In this document: piece after piece, positions 1 to 10,497 of the stretch | How the letters are laid out: every line of letters starts with the position of its first letter | Position numbering within the stretch: position 1 is the stretch's first letter | Source of the DNA: Coxiellaceae bacterium | GTDB lineage: Bacteria > Pseudomonadota > Gammaproteobacteria > Coxiellales > Coxiellaceae | Reading direction: 5' to 3' | Length of the DNA stretch: 64,000 nt | Assembly (NCBI GenBank): GCA_029212925.1 | Contig: JARGOB010000004.1 | Location: 145,118-209,117, forward strand | Position numbers and translations under genes: made by a program | Notes under the pieces: generated by a model | Database searches by the model: none | What the model saw: the letters and a program-made list of their open reading frames with translations, nothing else | What the model was told of the DNA's origin: nothing

Positions 1-609
1 CCCACCGGTTCATTAGAGCCCACTGTTATCCCGGGCGATTTAATTTACGTCAATCAATTTGCATATGGCTTGCACTTGCCGGTGTGGGGCACAAAGATTG
101 TATCAATTGGCGAACCGAAACGCGGTGATATCGTTGTGTTTCATTATCCGGTTAATCCAAAAATTGATTTTGTTAAACGCGCAATTGGTTTGCCTGGTGA
201 TACGATTGACTATGTAGACAACGTATTAACCATTAATGGCAAAAAAGTGCCACAGACTTTTGTTAAAACCACAACAGATAGTGCCGGCAGCTCTAATCGT
301 TGGAACGTAGATGAAATGCAAGAAAACTTGCTGGGTGTGAAACATAAAATATATAACTGCGCCGCCAACTCAAGCAATTGCCCACTGCGCACCTTGCATA
401 ACTTTAGGCATTTAGTGGTGCCTAAGGGGTATTACTTTATGATGGGTGATAACCGTGCCGACAGCGATGACAGTCGCGGCTGGGGCTTTGTGCCACAAAA
501 GTATTTAGTCGGTAAAGGCGAGATGGTTGTGATTAGCTGGGATAGCGTGACGTCTTGGCTGAAGTTTTGGCATAAGATTCGTTGGAATCGTATAGGGACA
601 TTCATATAA
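1..609 (+). CDS. lepB: Signal peptidase I, 5'-truncated by the window edge
   Basis: Membrane-bound serine protease that removes signal peptides from exported proteins. The reading frame is open from base 1, so the N-terminal membrane anchor lies outside the window. Visible family boxes are PTGSLEPT at the very start (catalytic Ser at bases 10-12; the usual SM is SL here), KRAIGLPGD with the catalytic Lys at 175-177, and the C-terminal GDNR...[11 protein letters not shown] box. The stop codon shares one base with the start of the next gene (TAATG), so cbpA is probably translationally coupled. Identification is firm; only the N-terminus is missing. Confidence 0.95.
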   Translation, partial: PTGSLEPTVIPGDLIYVNQFAYGLHLPVWGTKIVSIGEPKRGDIVVFHYPVNPKIDFVKRAIGLPGDTIDYVDNVLTINGKKVPQTFVKTTTDSAGSSNRWNVDEMQENLLGVKHKIYNCAANSSNCPLRTLHNFRHLVVPKGYYFMMGDNRADSDDSRGWGFVPQKYLVGKGEMVVISWDSVTSWLKFWHKIRWNRIGTFI

Positions 610-1559
610 TGGACTTTCAAGATTACTACAAACTACTCGGCGTTGAAAAAAATGCCACCGATGATCAAATCAAAAAACAATACCGTCGCTTGGCGCGTAA
701 ATATCATCCGGATGTCAGCAAAGAAGACAATGCCGAAGAGAAATTCAAGCAAGTCAAAGAAGCCTATGAAGTGTTAAAAGATCCGGAAAAACGCAAAGCC
801 TACGATCAGTTTGGTGAAAACTGGCAGCAAGGCCAACAAGGCTTTGAACCACCACCCAACTGGGACTTTAATCAACAACAGCAACAGGCTGGCGGCGCAC
901 AATACGGCGGTGAAGATTTTTCGGATTTCTTTGAAAACTTATTTGGTCAACGTGGTGCTGGCTTTGGTCAGCGCGGTGGCCAACAACAAGCACGCGGACA
1001 AGACCAACACAGCAAACTGAATATCACATTACAAGAAGCCTATAGTGGCTCATCACGCCAACTCAGCATGCAACAACCGGTAGTCGATCAAAATACAGGG
1101 CAAGTGCACTATGAAAAACGCAGCTTGAATGTCAAAATCCCTGCCGGCGTTACACAAGGTCAACAAATTCGACTGAAAGGTCAAGGCGCAGAAGGTTTCG
1201 GTGGCGGCGCTAAAGGTGACCTATACCTGGAGATCCATATTGAAGCCGACAGCGTCTATAGCACCGATGGTAAAGACGTGTTATTAACTTTACCAATCTC
1301 CCCCTGGGAAGCCGCGCTGGGTGAAAAAATTCAAGTGCCTACCCTCGGTGGTAAAGTCGGCTTAACCATTCCACCCAACTCACAAAGCGGACAAAAACTC
1401 AGATTAAAAGGTCGTGGTTTGCCCGGTAAAAAAACTGGCGATCAATATGTCGTATTGAACATTGTCGCACCCGAGGCAACCAATGACGATCAACGTGAGC
1501 TTTATAAAAAGATGGCTGAATCGATGCCATTTAATCCACGCGCCAAGTTGGGAGTGTAA
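609..1559 (+). CDS. cbpA: Curved DNA-binding protein CbpA (DnaJ-class co-chaperone)
   Basis: 316 residues, close to the 306 of E. coli CbpA. It has an N-terminal J domain (about residues 4-70) with the HPD motif at residues 33-35 that stimulates DnaK ATPase. A Gly/Gln-rich linker (about 80-140) follows, then two C-terminal substrate-binding beta domains without the DnaJ zinc finger, which separates CbpA from DnaJ. An upstream in-frame start at 582 exists, but the residues it adds are not J-domain-like, so the ATG at 609 is chosen. It is followed after 2 bases by its modulator cbpM. Confidence 0.93.
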   Translation: MDFQDYYKLLGVEKNATDDQIKKQYRRLARKYHPDVSKEDNAEEKFKQVKEAYEVLKDPEKRKAYDQFGENWQQGQQGFEPPPNWDFNQQQQQAGGAQYGGEDFSDFFENLFGQRGAGFGQRGGQQQARGQDQHSKLNITLQEAYSGSSRQLSMQQPVVDQNTGQVHYEKRSLNVKIPAGVTQGQQIRLKGQGAEGFGGGAKGDLYLEIHIEADSVYSTDGKDVLLTLPISPWEAALGEKIQVPTLGGKVGLTIPPNSQSGQKLRLKGRGLPGKKTGDQYVVLNIVAPEATNDDQRELYKKMAESMPFNPRAKLGV

Positions 1560-1561
1560 TC

Positions 1562-1849
1562 ATGACCGATCTAATTAACGACACACACAATGAAATTACA
1601 CTCGAAGAACTGAGCCAAGCATTAAGCGCAGAACCTGAATTCGTTATCGCGTTAGTGGAATACGAAGTGATACAACCGCACGGTGACCACCAAGACAGTT
1701 GGCGCTTTAATGCTGTGTGTATTCGACGTGCGCGCCTAGCCGCTACCTTTCAACGCGATCTTCACGTTAACCTATCCGGTATTAATTTGGCTTTGGATTT
1801 GTTAGATCAAATTGAAGAACTTAAGTCTGAGATTATCAGAACTCGATAA
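1562..1849 (+). CDS. cbpM: Chaperone modulator CbpM
   Basis: 95 residues, MerR-like HTH fold family of the CbpM modulators, which bind the J domain of CbpA and inhibit both its co-chaperone and its DNA-binding activity. The pattern of ITLEELSQAL, a V-x-Y-x-V-I-Q-P segment, a W-R-F core and a C-terminal helix ending in DLLDQIEEL matches the family. It starts 2 bases after cbpA, so the two are co-transcribed. No obvious terminator hairpin follows in the 100 bases before the convergent neighbour. Confidence 0.88.
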   Translation: MTDLINDTHNEITLEELSQALSAEPEFVIALVEYEVIQPHGDHQDSWRFNAVCIRRARLAATFQRDLHVNLSGINLALDLLDQIEELKSEIIRTR

Positions 1850-1950
1850 CAGCGGTTCCCGCTGAACTTTACGCGTGGAAGAATAATTACCATGTCATAC
1901 TGCACTATATGATATCAAGATGTATAGGGTGCCTCGTCAATGACGCACAA

Positions 1951-3450
1951 TTACTGCCTGGCTAACAACCCCTGCTCAGCCATATCGAGACCACTCATCG
2001 CCATGGGATGCTCATCAGTGATAACCATAACTTTAGGCGAGGCATCTTGTTTAAAACAACAACAAGCTGGTACACGTTTAAATATACGCGGTGCGATAAA
2101 CGTAACATAACTGAGTAATTGAGCCGTCAGAAAGATCGCCAACATCGTTTTAGCACCCGTCTCATCGACCCAGTTAAATTTGTGTGGCATATCTAAAATT
2201 TGACCGGAACCAAACACAGAAAATGGCGCAATACCCACCATACAAAATAATAACGCATGCGATTTTTTAATACTAATTCGAGCCGCTTTACCACAGGTGC
2301 GTCCATCTACGCTGGACAGTGAATCACACATGGATTCAACTGGCTTACCTTGAGATGTCAGTATTCTAGAAGCGCATGAAAAAACCGCCCATGCCAAAGC
2401 GACACTTGCCGGTGTATATTTCTCAGCAAATGATTGATTTTTTAAAAAGCTTAAATAGAAAAACGGCAAATTAACAGCCAATTGATCCAATCGCGCAATG
2501 ATCTCAACCCGCCAATTATAATGCGACGCCGCGACCACTAATGTATTTTTTATATTGGTAAAATGCCATTCATCTTCATCGGTCGGAACTGGGTTATCAT
2601 CAAAATAGGCATCTCGAAAACTTGATGTACGTACAAAATGGCGAATAGCCTTACTATCATCTAAATTTTTTAAAGCAATGTCTAACGAATGATTAACCGA
2701 AGTATGGCTACGCAATATACTTTCAACTTTGGCCTTTCTATCAACTGATAAATCTATCGATGACTTTGGCTGGCAACACAACCCACGAGACAAACGTTTC
2801 AATAAACGCATATCACTAGCGGCCGAAAACTTAATATCACTAAATGCAAATATACCGGAAATGAAAAATGCCGTAATTAACGCCGTATTTTCTCCCCACT
2901 TAGGCGATAGGATATGCTCAATCACCGTACCGCGTAATATCGCACCACCCAATAATCGCAGTGACACGATAGCTGATAGCCAAGGATAGGCTGTCAACGT
3001 TTGTTTGAATGCTTGAAATTCTAATCGTGGTGTTCTAACTAAAGACCTAACTGTTTTGAAGCCTGAAGTACCGCCCATCACAACGTTCTGCAGACCATCA
3101 ACCGCGGGTAAAACATCCTGAATGAATACAGCCAGTGGCGCTATCGTTTGCATCGATGGCGTATGCTCAAGGAATTTCTTGGCGCCATAGTAGCTCATCA
3201 ACACCTTACCCGCTAAACGGATACCGACCACAAAATATGCCAATGCATATTCGCAGCATTTACGTTGATTAAAATTCGAATGTGATGAATCTGAAGAGTC
3301 TGTAGAAGATGAGGAATTACTTCGCTCTATCTCTAAGGGTACACGCCTATATTCTACAGCTGGAGCACTGACTGCATTAGGGTCTGTTCGATCTACTAGT
3401 GCGGCCTGTCGCACGCTGTGTACTCCCACGTATTTCCACGTGGCCATCAT
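1951..3450 (-). CDS. Multi-pass membrane protein of unknown function, paralogue 2
   Basis: 499 residues; I do not recognise the family. It is clearly paralogous to the gene just upstream (3537-5225). Shared blocks include VGIRLAGKVL followed by YYGAK, the FSDIKFSAASD/LCDIKFTAASD segment, a WHFT-x-IKN block, NLPFFYLSFLKN and GQILDMPHKF. The N-terminal ~95 residues are Ser-rich and probably disordered; the rest alternates several hydrophobic segments with a charged central region (about 225-320). A Cys cluster (ACCCFK) follows the last membrane segment. No signal peptide or enzyme motif is visible. An 86-base gap separates it from its paralogue, so they may be co-transcribed. A host-interaction role is a guess. 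Confidence 0.75.
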   Translation of the reverse strand: MMATWKYVGVHSVRQAALVDRTDPNAVSAPAVEYRRVPLEIERSNSSSSTDSSDSSHSNFNQRKCCEYALAYFVVGIRLAGKVLMSYYGAKKFLEHTPSMQTIAPLAVFIQDVLPAVDGLQNVVMGGTSGFKTVRSLVRTPRLEFQAFKQTLTAYPWLSAIVSLRLLGGAILRGTVIEHILSPKWGENTALITAFFISGIFAFSDIKFSAASDMRLLKRLSRGLCCQPKSSIDLSVDRKAKVESILRSHTSVNHSLDIALKNLDDSKAIRHFVRTSSFRDAYFDDNPVPTDEDEWHFTNIKNTLVVAASHYNWRVEIIARLDQLAVNLPFFYLSFLKNQSFAEKYTPASVALAWAVFSCASRILTSQGKPVESMCDSLSSVDGRTCGKAARISIKKSHALLFCMVGIAPFSVFGSGQILDMPHKFNWVDETGAKTMLAIFLTAQLLSYVTFIAPRIFKRVPACCCFKQDASPKVMVITDEHPMAMSGLDMAEQGLLARQ

Positions 3451-3536
3451 ACCTATCGATTATTAAGCCAATCTTAAATATGATCAAAAACAGACCAGCA
3501 AATAGTTATTTAATGTACGTTTTGTATATTAAGTAA

Positions 3537-5225
3537 CTAAACAGACTGCGACGAATCAAACACTGGCAACGGGGACTCCAACCGCGAAAAGTTATCAAGC
3601 GACGCATAGTCAAAATCGGTTGCTGCCTTTTTCTGCACCCAGAAGCACGAAGGCATACGTTTAGTAACGCGCGGGGCCACAAAGCAACAGTAACTAATCA
3701 ACTGGGTAACTGCGAAAACCACCAAAAAGGCTTTGGCGCCGTCATCACCCAACCAAGGAAGCTTATGCGGCATATCTAGAATTTGGCCAACACCAAAGAT
3801 ACTAAACGGCAGAATATCCAAGCAGTAAAACAGTAAAGCATACGGCTTCTCATAAGCAACACGCTTCACCCTGCCATAAGTCTTAGTCCCTAAGCTGGCA
3901 TATGAATCAGACAAACCCTCAACTGTCTTACCTTGAGAGGTTAGCGTCATTAACATGCATGAAACCACCCCCCAAGTATAAGCGACTTGGCTACCCGCAA
4001 ATTGATCAACAAATGTTTTATTTTTTATAAAAGCCAAATACAAAAATGGTAAGTTAACGGCCAATGACGTCAAGCGCGCTGACAACTCAACACGCCAATG
4101 ATAACGCGAAGCCCGCTCCACCAGTTCATTTTTGATTCTGGTAAAATGCCACTTTTCAGCGGGACTGGGGTGGAGATTATCGCCAAAATAAGCACGCTGA
4201 AACTCTGCCGTGCGCACATAATGACGAATGATTGCGCAATCAGATAAATCACTCAACGCATGATCTAAACTTAATCTATTATCAATTGTAGTTTTTTCAG
4301 CCAAAATATTTAAAACGCCAGCTCTTTTGCCTAACGGTATGTCAATCGGCTGCACACCACTGCAACACAACCACGACGATAAACGCTTTAATAACCGAAA
4401 ATCACTCGCCGCAGTAAACTTAATATCACATAACGCATTTAATCCCGCTATCGATACGGCTATTAACCATGTGGGTGTGCTGCCACATTTAGCCAACAGA
4501 ATATTATGAATGACACTAACACGAAATACTGCGTCCCCAGCTAAACGTAGAAATACCAAAGACGATAAAAATGGATGCTTATGCAGCCCTTTTTTAAGTG
4601 CACCACATTCCAACCCTGGGGTTCTGATCAATGCCTTTACTATTTTATGACCCGACGACCCACCCATAAAATAATTTTGCACGCCTGTAATAGCCGGGAT
4701 AATATTTTGCGTTATCCAAGCCAGACCCGCTATCGACTCTATAAATGGGCTGTGTTGAATAAACACCTTGGCACCATAATAAGTCTTTAGCACCTTACCG
4801 GCCATGCGAATACCCACCACTAAAAATGCCAAACTGTATTCAAGCGCTTTTTTTCGCGTACAGCTGCTGTGTGAAGAAGAAGAAGACAACAGGATAGGTT
4901 CAACAGCAGAATCATAGCCACTACCGATAGAATCCATAGAGGTCACCGAATCAGTGCGCAATAGCTCAGTATTTTCACAGTCACTCAGCACTGAATTGTT
5001 ATCAGGGTAGTCAGTTGGATCGGTATTGGTGCCATACCATTTGGGCCTGGGTGAAAACAAAGCAGCCACTTCAGCATCTTGTTGTTCATCCGGTGGCAGC
5101 AATTGAGAGGAAGGTGATGGGGTAGCAGAATCGGAGGACAGTGACTCGGATGAGGGCGAATCGTCTCGTGCTTCTGCAGTGTGAATTTTAAATTCTTCAC
5201 CGCCTACAGCAGTTACTGTTGTCAC
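3537..5225 (-). CDS. Multi-pass membrane protein of unknown function, paralogue 1
   Basis: 562 residues, GTG start with a strong AGGGGAAA ribosome site 5 bases upstream. It is homologous over its whole hydrophobic part to the 1951-3450 product. The N-terminal ~130 residues are acidic and Ser/Thr/Pro-rich with no hydrophobic stretch, so the protein has a long probably cytosolic disordered head, then about six to eight hydrophobic segments. The C-terminal ~30 residues are again soluble and contain YASLDNF. No known domain was recognised. Tandem duplication followed by divergence of the tails is the simplest history. Confidence 0.75.
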   Translation of the reverse strand: MTTVTAVGGEEFKIHTAEARDDSPSSESLSSDSATPSPSSQLLPPDEQQDAEVAALFSPRPKWYGTNTDPTDYPDNNSVLSDCENTELLRTDSVTSMDSIGSGYDSAVEPILLSSSSSHSSCTRKKALEYSLAFLVVGIRMAGKVLKTYYGAKVFIQHSPFIESIAGLAWITQNIIPAITGVQNYFMGGSSGHKIVKALIRTPGLECGALKKGLHKHPFLSSLVFLRLAGDAVFRVSVIHNILLAKCGSTPTWLIAVSIAGLNALCDIKFTAASDFRLLKRLSSWLCCSGVQPIDIPLGKRAGVLNILAEKTTIDNRLSLDHALSDLSDCAIIRHYVRTAEFQRAYFGDNLHPSPAEKWHFTRIKNELVERASRYHWRVELSARLTSLAVNLPFLYLAFIKNKTFVDQFAGSQVAYTWGVVSCMLMTLTSQGKTVEGLSDSYASLGTKTYGRVKRVAYEKPYALLFYCLDILPFSIFGVGQILDMPHKLPWLGDDGAKAFLVVFAVTQLISYCCFVAPRVTKRMPSCFWVQKKAATDFDYASLDNFSRLESPLPVFDSSQSV

Positions 5226-5300
5226 GATCGTTTCCCCTGCGTTTTAGACGGGGATATGATACAAGCGAATCCTTAAGAGAACCTTAAATGAGAATTATTT

Positions 5301-5837
5301 TCAAGTAACATCACATAGACGTTTACGCAGTAATGTTTTAATAACAGCCAATAACACAGCTAATAAAAAGATCGCGGCTATCGCTTCGTAGCTGCGTTGC
5401 TCAATCACCAAAATCAGCGCAATACCCGCTGCTGGTGGATGCTCCAAACCGAAGATCAACATAAACATCATCGCCAAACCAACAGCTATTGAACCACTCA
5501 ACCAATACATGTGTGGATCATGGGTAATACCAATCAACATCACACCCGAATGGTGCATCATCAGAATAGCCAAGTGACGCACGGCATAACCACACACAAT
5601 GGCGATAAAATAAGCACCCACTAAACGCTTGGCAGACGACGATGCCGTACACGGTGAAGAAAAAATAAGATAAGCACTGGAAGCCAATGAACTCGAGCCC
5701 ACCGCCCACATTAACGGTGACTCAGAAATGATATCCAAGATAATCAACGTGCCCAATACATAGAGTACCGCTAATACTAATTGCCAGGCCATTTGCCATT
5801 TTGAAATTTTAACGTGGTCATGCCAACCGAATTTCAT
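5301..5837 (-). CDS. HPP family integral membrane protein
   Basis: About 178 residues with four to five hydrophobic helices and the signature HPPAAGIAL near residue 140, which names the HPP family. Some cyanobacterial and plastid HPP proteins transport nitrite, but the function of this branch is unknown. The start at 5837 (MKFGWHDHV) is preferred because AAGGAG lies 6 bases upstream; a longer start at 5858 would overlap the upstream gene by 8 bases. It is the last gene of a run trmJ-OPT-iscS-iscU-like-HPP on this strand. Confidence 0.82.
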   Translation of the reverse strand: MKFGWHDHVKISKWQMAWQLVLAVLYVLGTLIILDIISESPLMWAVGSSSLASSAYLIFSSPCTASSSAKRLVGAYFIAIVCGYAVRHLAILMMHHSGVMLIGITHDPHMYWLSGSIAVGLAMMFMLIFGLEHPPAAGIALILVIEQRSYEAIAAIFLLAVLLAVIKTLLRKRLCDVT

Positions 5838-5850
5838 ACAACACTCCTTG

Positions 5851-6225
5851 TTAACCATTTAAATAATGTTGTAACGCTCTTTCTATTGCTGTAGCCACAA
5901 TGACGGCGCTGTTAATTTTAACTTGCGGTAATTGTAACTCGGTTAACACACGCTCGCTAGTCCAGTGCGCAATTTGATCAACGTCATTGCCTTCCAATTC
6001 GCTAGCAACATATTCTGCACATGCCATGGTCGCCACACTGCCATAGACATGATATCGCACGGTGCGTACTTGTTGCGCAGTAATATGCAGTACCATTTGC
6101 ACTTTATCGCCATTAGCCATAACACCGGCCTCACCAAAACAACCGCGTTGCAGCAGGTCATCATCAAAACCGGCATGATCTAAACGGTGAAAATAAAACA
6201 GTGTTTTTTTTGAATAGTTCGCCAC
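5851..6225 (-). CDS. IscU-like protein lacking the Fe-S cysteine ligands
   Basis: 124 residues, co-linear with IscU (128 in E. coli). The family pattern GAPACGD is here GVMANGD, YGCGSA is YGSVAT, and PPVKIHCS is PQVKINSA. All three cluster cysteines (E. coli C37, C63, C106) and His105 are therefore replaced, by Asn38, Ser63, Ser106 and Asn105. Two other cysteines (29 and 69) are at non-equivalent positions. The fold-determining residues around the lost ligands are kept, so this looks like a maintained gene rather than random decay. GTG start with GAGGAG upstream, directly after the cysteine desulfurase gene. It cannot act as a classical scaffold; a regulatory or sulfur-trafficking partner role is inference. 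Confidence 0.8.
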   Translation of the reverse strand: MANYSKKTLFYFHRLDHAGFDDDLLQRGCFGEAGVMANGDKVQMVLHITAQQVRTVRYHVYGSVATMACAEYVASELEGNDVDQIAHWTSERVLTELQLPQVKINSAVIVATAIERALQHYLNG

Positions 6226-6240
6226 CGCGAAACTCCTCGC

Positions 6241-7410
6241 TTATTCGTCTGTTGGCGCGATGCGACGCAGTTGCGTGACTTTTTCTATAATACAAGCAAT
6301 CGCGCGATCGATCTCATCGTCGGTAGTAAAACGACCGACACTAAAACGCACAGCAGCATTGGCTAATGGCTTCGGCACACCAATGGCTTGCAACACATAC
6401 GACGACTGCAGATTAGCTGAATTACACGCCGAACCACTCGACACCGCCAATTCACGCATACTTAAAATTAACGCTTCACCATCAATGCCTTCAAAACTAA
6501 CATTCAGATTACCAATCACACGATGCTCAGCCGAACCATTCAGATGCACACCCGGCAACTGATTAATTCCTTGCCACAACCGATCGGTTAAAGCGGAAAT
6601 CTCAATCACGTCTTGCGCTAATCGACTCGCCGCAACCGCAAAAGCTTCACCCATGCCAACAATTTGATGCGTAGCTAATGTGCCTGAACGCAAGCCTTGC
6701 TCATGCCCACCACCATGAATTTGCGCCTGTAATCGCACCCGCGGATTACGCCGCACATACAGTGCGCCCATGCCTTTCGGCCCATAGACTTTATGCGAAG
6801 AAAATGACATCAAATCAATTGGCAATTGCGTCACATCCAACAGCAACTTGCCGGCAGCTTGCGCGCAATCACTGTGCACCAACACGCCATGACGCTTAGC
6901 GATGTCGCAAATCGCTGCCATGTCTTGAATAACACCAATTTCATTATTGACATACATCACTGACATTAAAATTGTATCAGGTTTAATAGACGCTTCTAAT
7001 TCAGCTAAATCGATTAAGCCATCCGACTGCGGTGTTAGATACGTCACATCAAAACCACATTTTTGCAACGCGGCACATGGATCCAACACGGCCTTATGTT
7101 CGGTCTTTACGGTAATAATATGCTTGCCGTTGTGTTGATAAAATTCTGCCGCGCCTTTTAACGCTAAATTATTTGACTCGGTGGCACCCGATGTCCAGAT
7201 GATTTCACGTGGCTCCGCGTGAATTAAATCGGCGACTTGCTGACGCGCGTGTTTCACCAAGGCATCAGCATCCCAACCGTATTGATGCTCGGACGATGCC
7301 GGATTACCAAAGGTTCCCGACATATCCAAACATTGAATCATTTTTTCTCGTACTAATGGATCCACTGGCGTGGTCGCCATATAATCCAGATAGATTGGCC
7401 TTTCACTCAT
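6241..7410 (-). CDS. iscS: Cysteine desulfurase, IscS type with short C-terminus
   Basis: 389-residue PLP enzyme that takes sulfur from cysteine for Fe-S clusters and tRNA thiolation. Visible are the [11 protein letters not shown] start, TSGATESNN, the PLP lysine in [10 protein letters not shown] and the catalytic loop [12 protein letters not shown]. The protein ends at LRRIAPTDE, so it lacks the last ~20 residues of E. coli IscS, the tail that contacts IscU. It sits between an OPT transporter and the ligand-less IscU homologue; iscR, iscA, hscBA and fdx are absent. Supply of sulfur for tRNA modification is therefore the likely main role, since a SUF operon is also present in the window. Confidence 0.92.
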   Translation of the reverse strand: MSERPIYLDYMATTPVDPLVREKMIQCLDMSGTFGNPASSEHQYGWDADALVKHARQQVADLIHAEPREIIWTSGATESNNLALKGAAEFYQHNGKHIITVKTEHKAVLDPCAALQKCGFDVTYLTPQSDGLIDLAELEASIKPDTILMSVMYVNNEIGVIQDMAAICDIAKRHGVLVHSDCAQAAGKLLLDVTQLPIDLMSFSSHKVYGPKGMGALYVRRNPRVRLQAQIHGGGHEQGLRSGTLATHQIVGMGEAFAVAASRLAQDVIEISALTDRLWQGINQLPGVHLNGSAEHRVIGNLNVSFEGIDGEALILSMRELAVSSGSACNSANLQSSYVLQAIGVPKPLANAAVRFSVGRFTTDDEIDRAIACIIEKVTQLRRIAPTDE

Positions 7411-7412
7411 TG

Positions 7413-9440
7413 TTAATCTGCCTTAGAAATCCCTGTTCTATACATCCATACGCACAGCGCCAGGAACACCAGTGTACCCAACACATTGGCCACAGATGTA
7501 AATGAAGCACCCACCAATGCCAACGCTTCTGCACTGCCTTTAATTACAAAAGGAATAGCGAGTAACACGCCCATGATGGCACTACCCGCCACCATACCAC
7601 AAGCCAACAGGATACCTTTTTGATGATGATTACCATCACCGTCACTGGTACTACGATGCTGTTTATGCAACCTCAATTTCACCAAATAACTCACCACACC
7701 ACCAATAATAATCGGCATCATCACTTCCGGCGGCAAGTAAATACCCAAGCCCACAGCGAGTGCAGGCAGCGCTCGCTTATAACGTGTGCGCACAATCCAA
7801 TCCACGATAATGACCACCACACCAATAACAGCACCGATTAAAATCATATTCCATTCGAGGTTATGCATCAGCACACCTTGCGCCACCGCCGCCATCAAAC
7901 TGGCCTGCGGTGCTGCCAACATATTCGCCTGACTCATGCCGGGGTGTGGAAACACACCCGCCATGCCATAAGCGTTATACAATAAATTCAACACAGGACC
8001 TAAAATAAAGGCCGACACAATAACGCCCACTGCCAACATCGCTTGTTGCTTCCATGGCGTAGAGCCCACCATTTGCCCTGCTTTTAAATCTTGCAAATTT
8101 TCATTACTAATCGAACCCATAGTAGCCACAGCTAATGTCACCAACACCACCATCGCCGCCACGCTGCGAGCATGCTCAGGACTTAAGTGCGTACCAAAGA
8201 ATAATAAATACAAGGCTGAAAATGCTAATACCACTAGAATTACGATACCGGATAATGGATTATTAGTTGAACCCACCAACCCCGTAAAATAGGCACAAAC
8301 AGTCGATACCACAAAACCCAAAATCAATACACCAACAATCGTAACCAAGTTCACCAAATGCATCTTGGTTACACCGGTTCCTAAGGTATTCACATCACGC
8401 AACACCACCTCAAGAATAAAAAACAATATTACTGCAAAAATAACGGTACCAATAGCAACCCACTTGATTGAAAAATCACGCTCAGTACGTGGTGTTTCAG
8501 CGGCAGTTTGATTGCTCCGCTGACGCAATGATTTAAATGATGAGGTGATGCCTTTTATAACAGGACGCAACAAACGAAACAATGTCCATACCCCTCCGAC
8601 CAACATGGTACCCACACCAATAAATCGTAAGTGATGTGACCATAACGTCATCACAGCATCCTCAATCGGCATGTGCGCTGGCACACCTAACCATGATCCT
8701 AGTATCGGTATTAAAACGATCCACCCGGTCACCAAACCAACCGCCAAGCTTACAGCCACTTCAACACCAATAATATAACCGGCAGCCAACGATGCCGATG
8801 AATAACCAAAACCACAACCAACAACGGTGGAACTGGTGGCTACCCACAACTGTACATTGTCTGATAATAGCTTAAACCCGGTTTGACATAAGCTAACCAA
8901 TGCTCCAATACCGCCTCCCCAAGCTAATAGTTTTAAATTAGTAGCACCCGTGGCACTGGCGCGCAATACATTACCAATAGCCGTGCCCTCAGGGAATTTT
9001 AAAGTCGGCATATGCAACATCACACGCCGCAATGGAATCGAAAACAAAACCCCGAGCAATCCACCCACAATCACGATAATAGTCGTCTCAAAGAAAGGAA
9101 AACTGCGCCACACTCTTAATAGAATCATGGCAGGTAAAATAAATGCTGTGGCCGCTGCAACCCCTTCCCCGGCCGATGCAGCCGTTTGAATAATATTACT
9201 TTCCAACACGTTTGAGTTTTTAAAAAAACGTAAAATACCAATCGCTAAAATCGAGGCAGGCACTGATGCGGAAATCGTTGTACCTATCTTCAACGCCAAA
9301 TAAGCATTTGATGCCGCTAACACTAAAGCTAAAATAATTGAAATAATCACCGCACGTACAGTAATTTCTGGCAAACTCACATCGTCGCCATAGATCGGTT
9401 TAACCGCGTTGGCTGCCTTCATTTTTTGTTCTAAGCTCAC
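7413..9440 (-). CDS. OPT family oligopeptide/metal-chelate transporter
   Basis: 675 residues with about 15 hydrophobic segments. The N-terminal [26 protein letters not shown] pattern, the FPEGTA motif near residue 150 and NNPLSGI in the middle are typical of prokaryotic OPT transporters, which import peptides or siderophore-like chelates with protons. The charged loop around 310-330 splits the two halves. It is 2 bases upstream of iscS and 15 bases downstream of trmJ, so probably in one transcript with both. An import role for peptides would fit a lifestyle dependent on host amino acids, but the substrate cannot be read from sequence. Confidence 0.88.
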   Translation of the reverse strand: MSLEQKMKAANAVKPIYGDDVSLPEITVRAVIISIILALVLAASNAYLALKIGTTISASVPASILAIGILRFFKNSNVLESNIIQTAASAGEGVAAATAFILPAMILLRVWRSFPFFETTIIVIVGGLLGVLFSIPLRRVMLHMPTLKFPEGTAIGNVLRASATGATNLKLLAWGGGIGALVSLCQTGFKLLSDNVQLWVATSSTVVGCGFGYSSASLAAGYIIGVEVAVSLAVGLVTGWIVLIPILGSWLGVPAHMPIEDAVMTLWSHHLRFIGVGTMLVGGVWTLFRLLRPVIKGITSSFKSLRQRSNQTAAETPRTERDFSIKWVAIGTVIFAVILFFILEVVLRDVNTLGTGVTKMHLVNLVTIVGVLILGFVVSTVCAYFTGLVGSTNNPLSGIVILVVLAFSALYLLFFGTHLSPEHARSVAAMVVLVTLAVATMGSISNENLQDLKAGQMVGSTPWKQQAMLAVGVIVSAFILGPVLNLLYNAYGMAGVFPHPGMSQANMLAAPQASLMAAVAQGVLMHNLEWNMILIGAVIGVVVIIVDWIVRTRYKRALPALAVGLGIYLPPEVMMPIIIGGVVSYLVKLRLHKQHRSTSDGDGNHHQKGILLACGMVAGSAIMGVLLAIPFVIKGSAEALALVGASFTSVANVLGTLVFLALCVWMYRTGISKAD

Positions 9441-9455
9441 ATCATTGCCTTATTT

Positions 9456-10178
9456 TTATTTACTTTTGATTACTTTATTATCAACAGCGGACAATACCCC
9501 ACGTAATATATTGAGTTCGGTCGTATCCAGACTAGCCCGATGAAACAATCGCTGCAAGCGTTTCATCAACAACTTCGGGTGATCTGGGTTCAAAAATTCA
9601 ACTGTGGTTAACACATCAGCCAGATGCTGCATAAATCCGTTCATTTGTTCAGCAGTCACTAACTCTCGCACTTCTTCATCGGATTTACTATCCGTGTTTT
9701 TATTATGTACAAACAACTCATAAGCCATGACTTGTACAGCTGCTGCCAAGTTGAGCGAACTAAAGCCTTCGACAGTTGGTATATTAATATGGCGTTGTGC
9801 CACGCTAAGCTCATCATTTGATAACCCTACGCGTTCATTACCAAATACTATTGCTACCGATTGTGAACTGTATTGCATCACTTGTTCTGCTGCCTCACGC
9901 GGGCTGATCAAGGGCCATGGCAAACTGCGGCTACGCGCACTGGTAGCTAATACCAGTTGGCAGTCAGCAATCGCGGCATTCAGATCAGGGTATATTTGTG
10001 CATTCGCCAAAATATCATCCGCGCCCGAAGCACGTGCCGTGGCTTCTGCATGCGGGAAATGAGCAGGCCCTACTAAAGCAAGGTGTTGTAATCCCATGTT
10101 TTTCATGGCACGAGCAGCCGCGCCTATATTTCCTGGATGACTGGTGTTCACCAACACAATGCGCACATGATCCAACAA
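9456..10178 (-). CDS. trmJ: tRNA (cytidine/uridine-32-2'-O)-methyltransferase TrmJ
   Basis: 240-residue SPOUT-family methyltransferase that 2'-O-methylates position 32 of certain tRNAs. The opening VRIVLVNTSHPGNIGAAARAMKNMG, the knot motifs FGNERVGLSNDEL and NIPTVEGFSSLNLAAAVQVM, and the C-terminal helical extension fit TrmJ. The start is a TTG (TTG TTG GAT) with a purine-rich AGGGGTAGGG just upstream. In many gammaproteobacteria trmJ sits between suhB (divergent) and iscR-iscS; suhB does lie on the other side of the 470-base gap, so the ancestral arrangement is kept but iscR has gone. Confidence 0.93.
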   Translation of the reverse strand: MLDHVRIVLVNTSHPGNIGAAARAMKNMGLQHLALVGPAHFPHAEATARASGADDILANAQIYPDLNAAIADCQLVLATSARSRSLPWPLISPREAAEQVMQYSSQSVAIVFGNERVGLSNDELSVAQRHINIPTVEGFSSLNLAAAVQVMAYELFVHNKNTDSKSDEEVRELVTAEQMNGFMQHLADVLTTVEFLNPDHPKLLMKRLQRLFHRASLDTTELNILRGVLSAVDNKVIKSK

Positions 10179-10296
10179 TGCCCTACCCCTATATATGACT
10201 GAAAACAGACCATATTAAGGGATGATCAGATTAGATGCAATGATCCTTTTGGGCCCAACTCGTGGTCAGGTATGACATGACGAATACTGAGATGGT

Positions 10297-10401
10297 AGTT
10301 ATCCAGGTGTATAGAGTGCCCATTTTACGTAAGTAAAGCGCAGCGGAGTGGAACGAAGCGAGCCATGAAGTAAAATGGGTACACTGTGCGCCTGGATAAC
10401 C
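10297..10401. repeat. Palindromic repeat element, family A, copy 1
   Basis: About 105 bases with ~32-base imperfect inverted arms (10297-10328 against 10370-10401, each containing TTATCCAGG and CCCATTTTAC). The central segment AAGTAAAGCGCAGCG...GAGCCATGAAG recurs at 53184-53242. It lies in the 470-base gap between trmJ and suhB, which has no gene I can support. The remaining bases of that gap hold only element B and no clear promoter. Confidence 0.8.
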
Positions 10402-10497
10402 AGTGCCACACATGTCAAGTCAGACATGAATCCATTAACATTACCCTATGAATTTGGTCAATCTTTTGCTATCCTTGCCGATCGTTTATTTTATTAA

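Noticed and set aside
10231..10413. 60-residue minus-strand open frame
   Set aside because: It lies across palindromic element A and has no ribosome site or protein-like composition.
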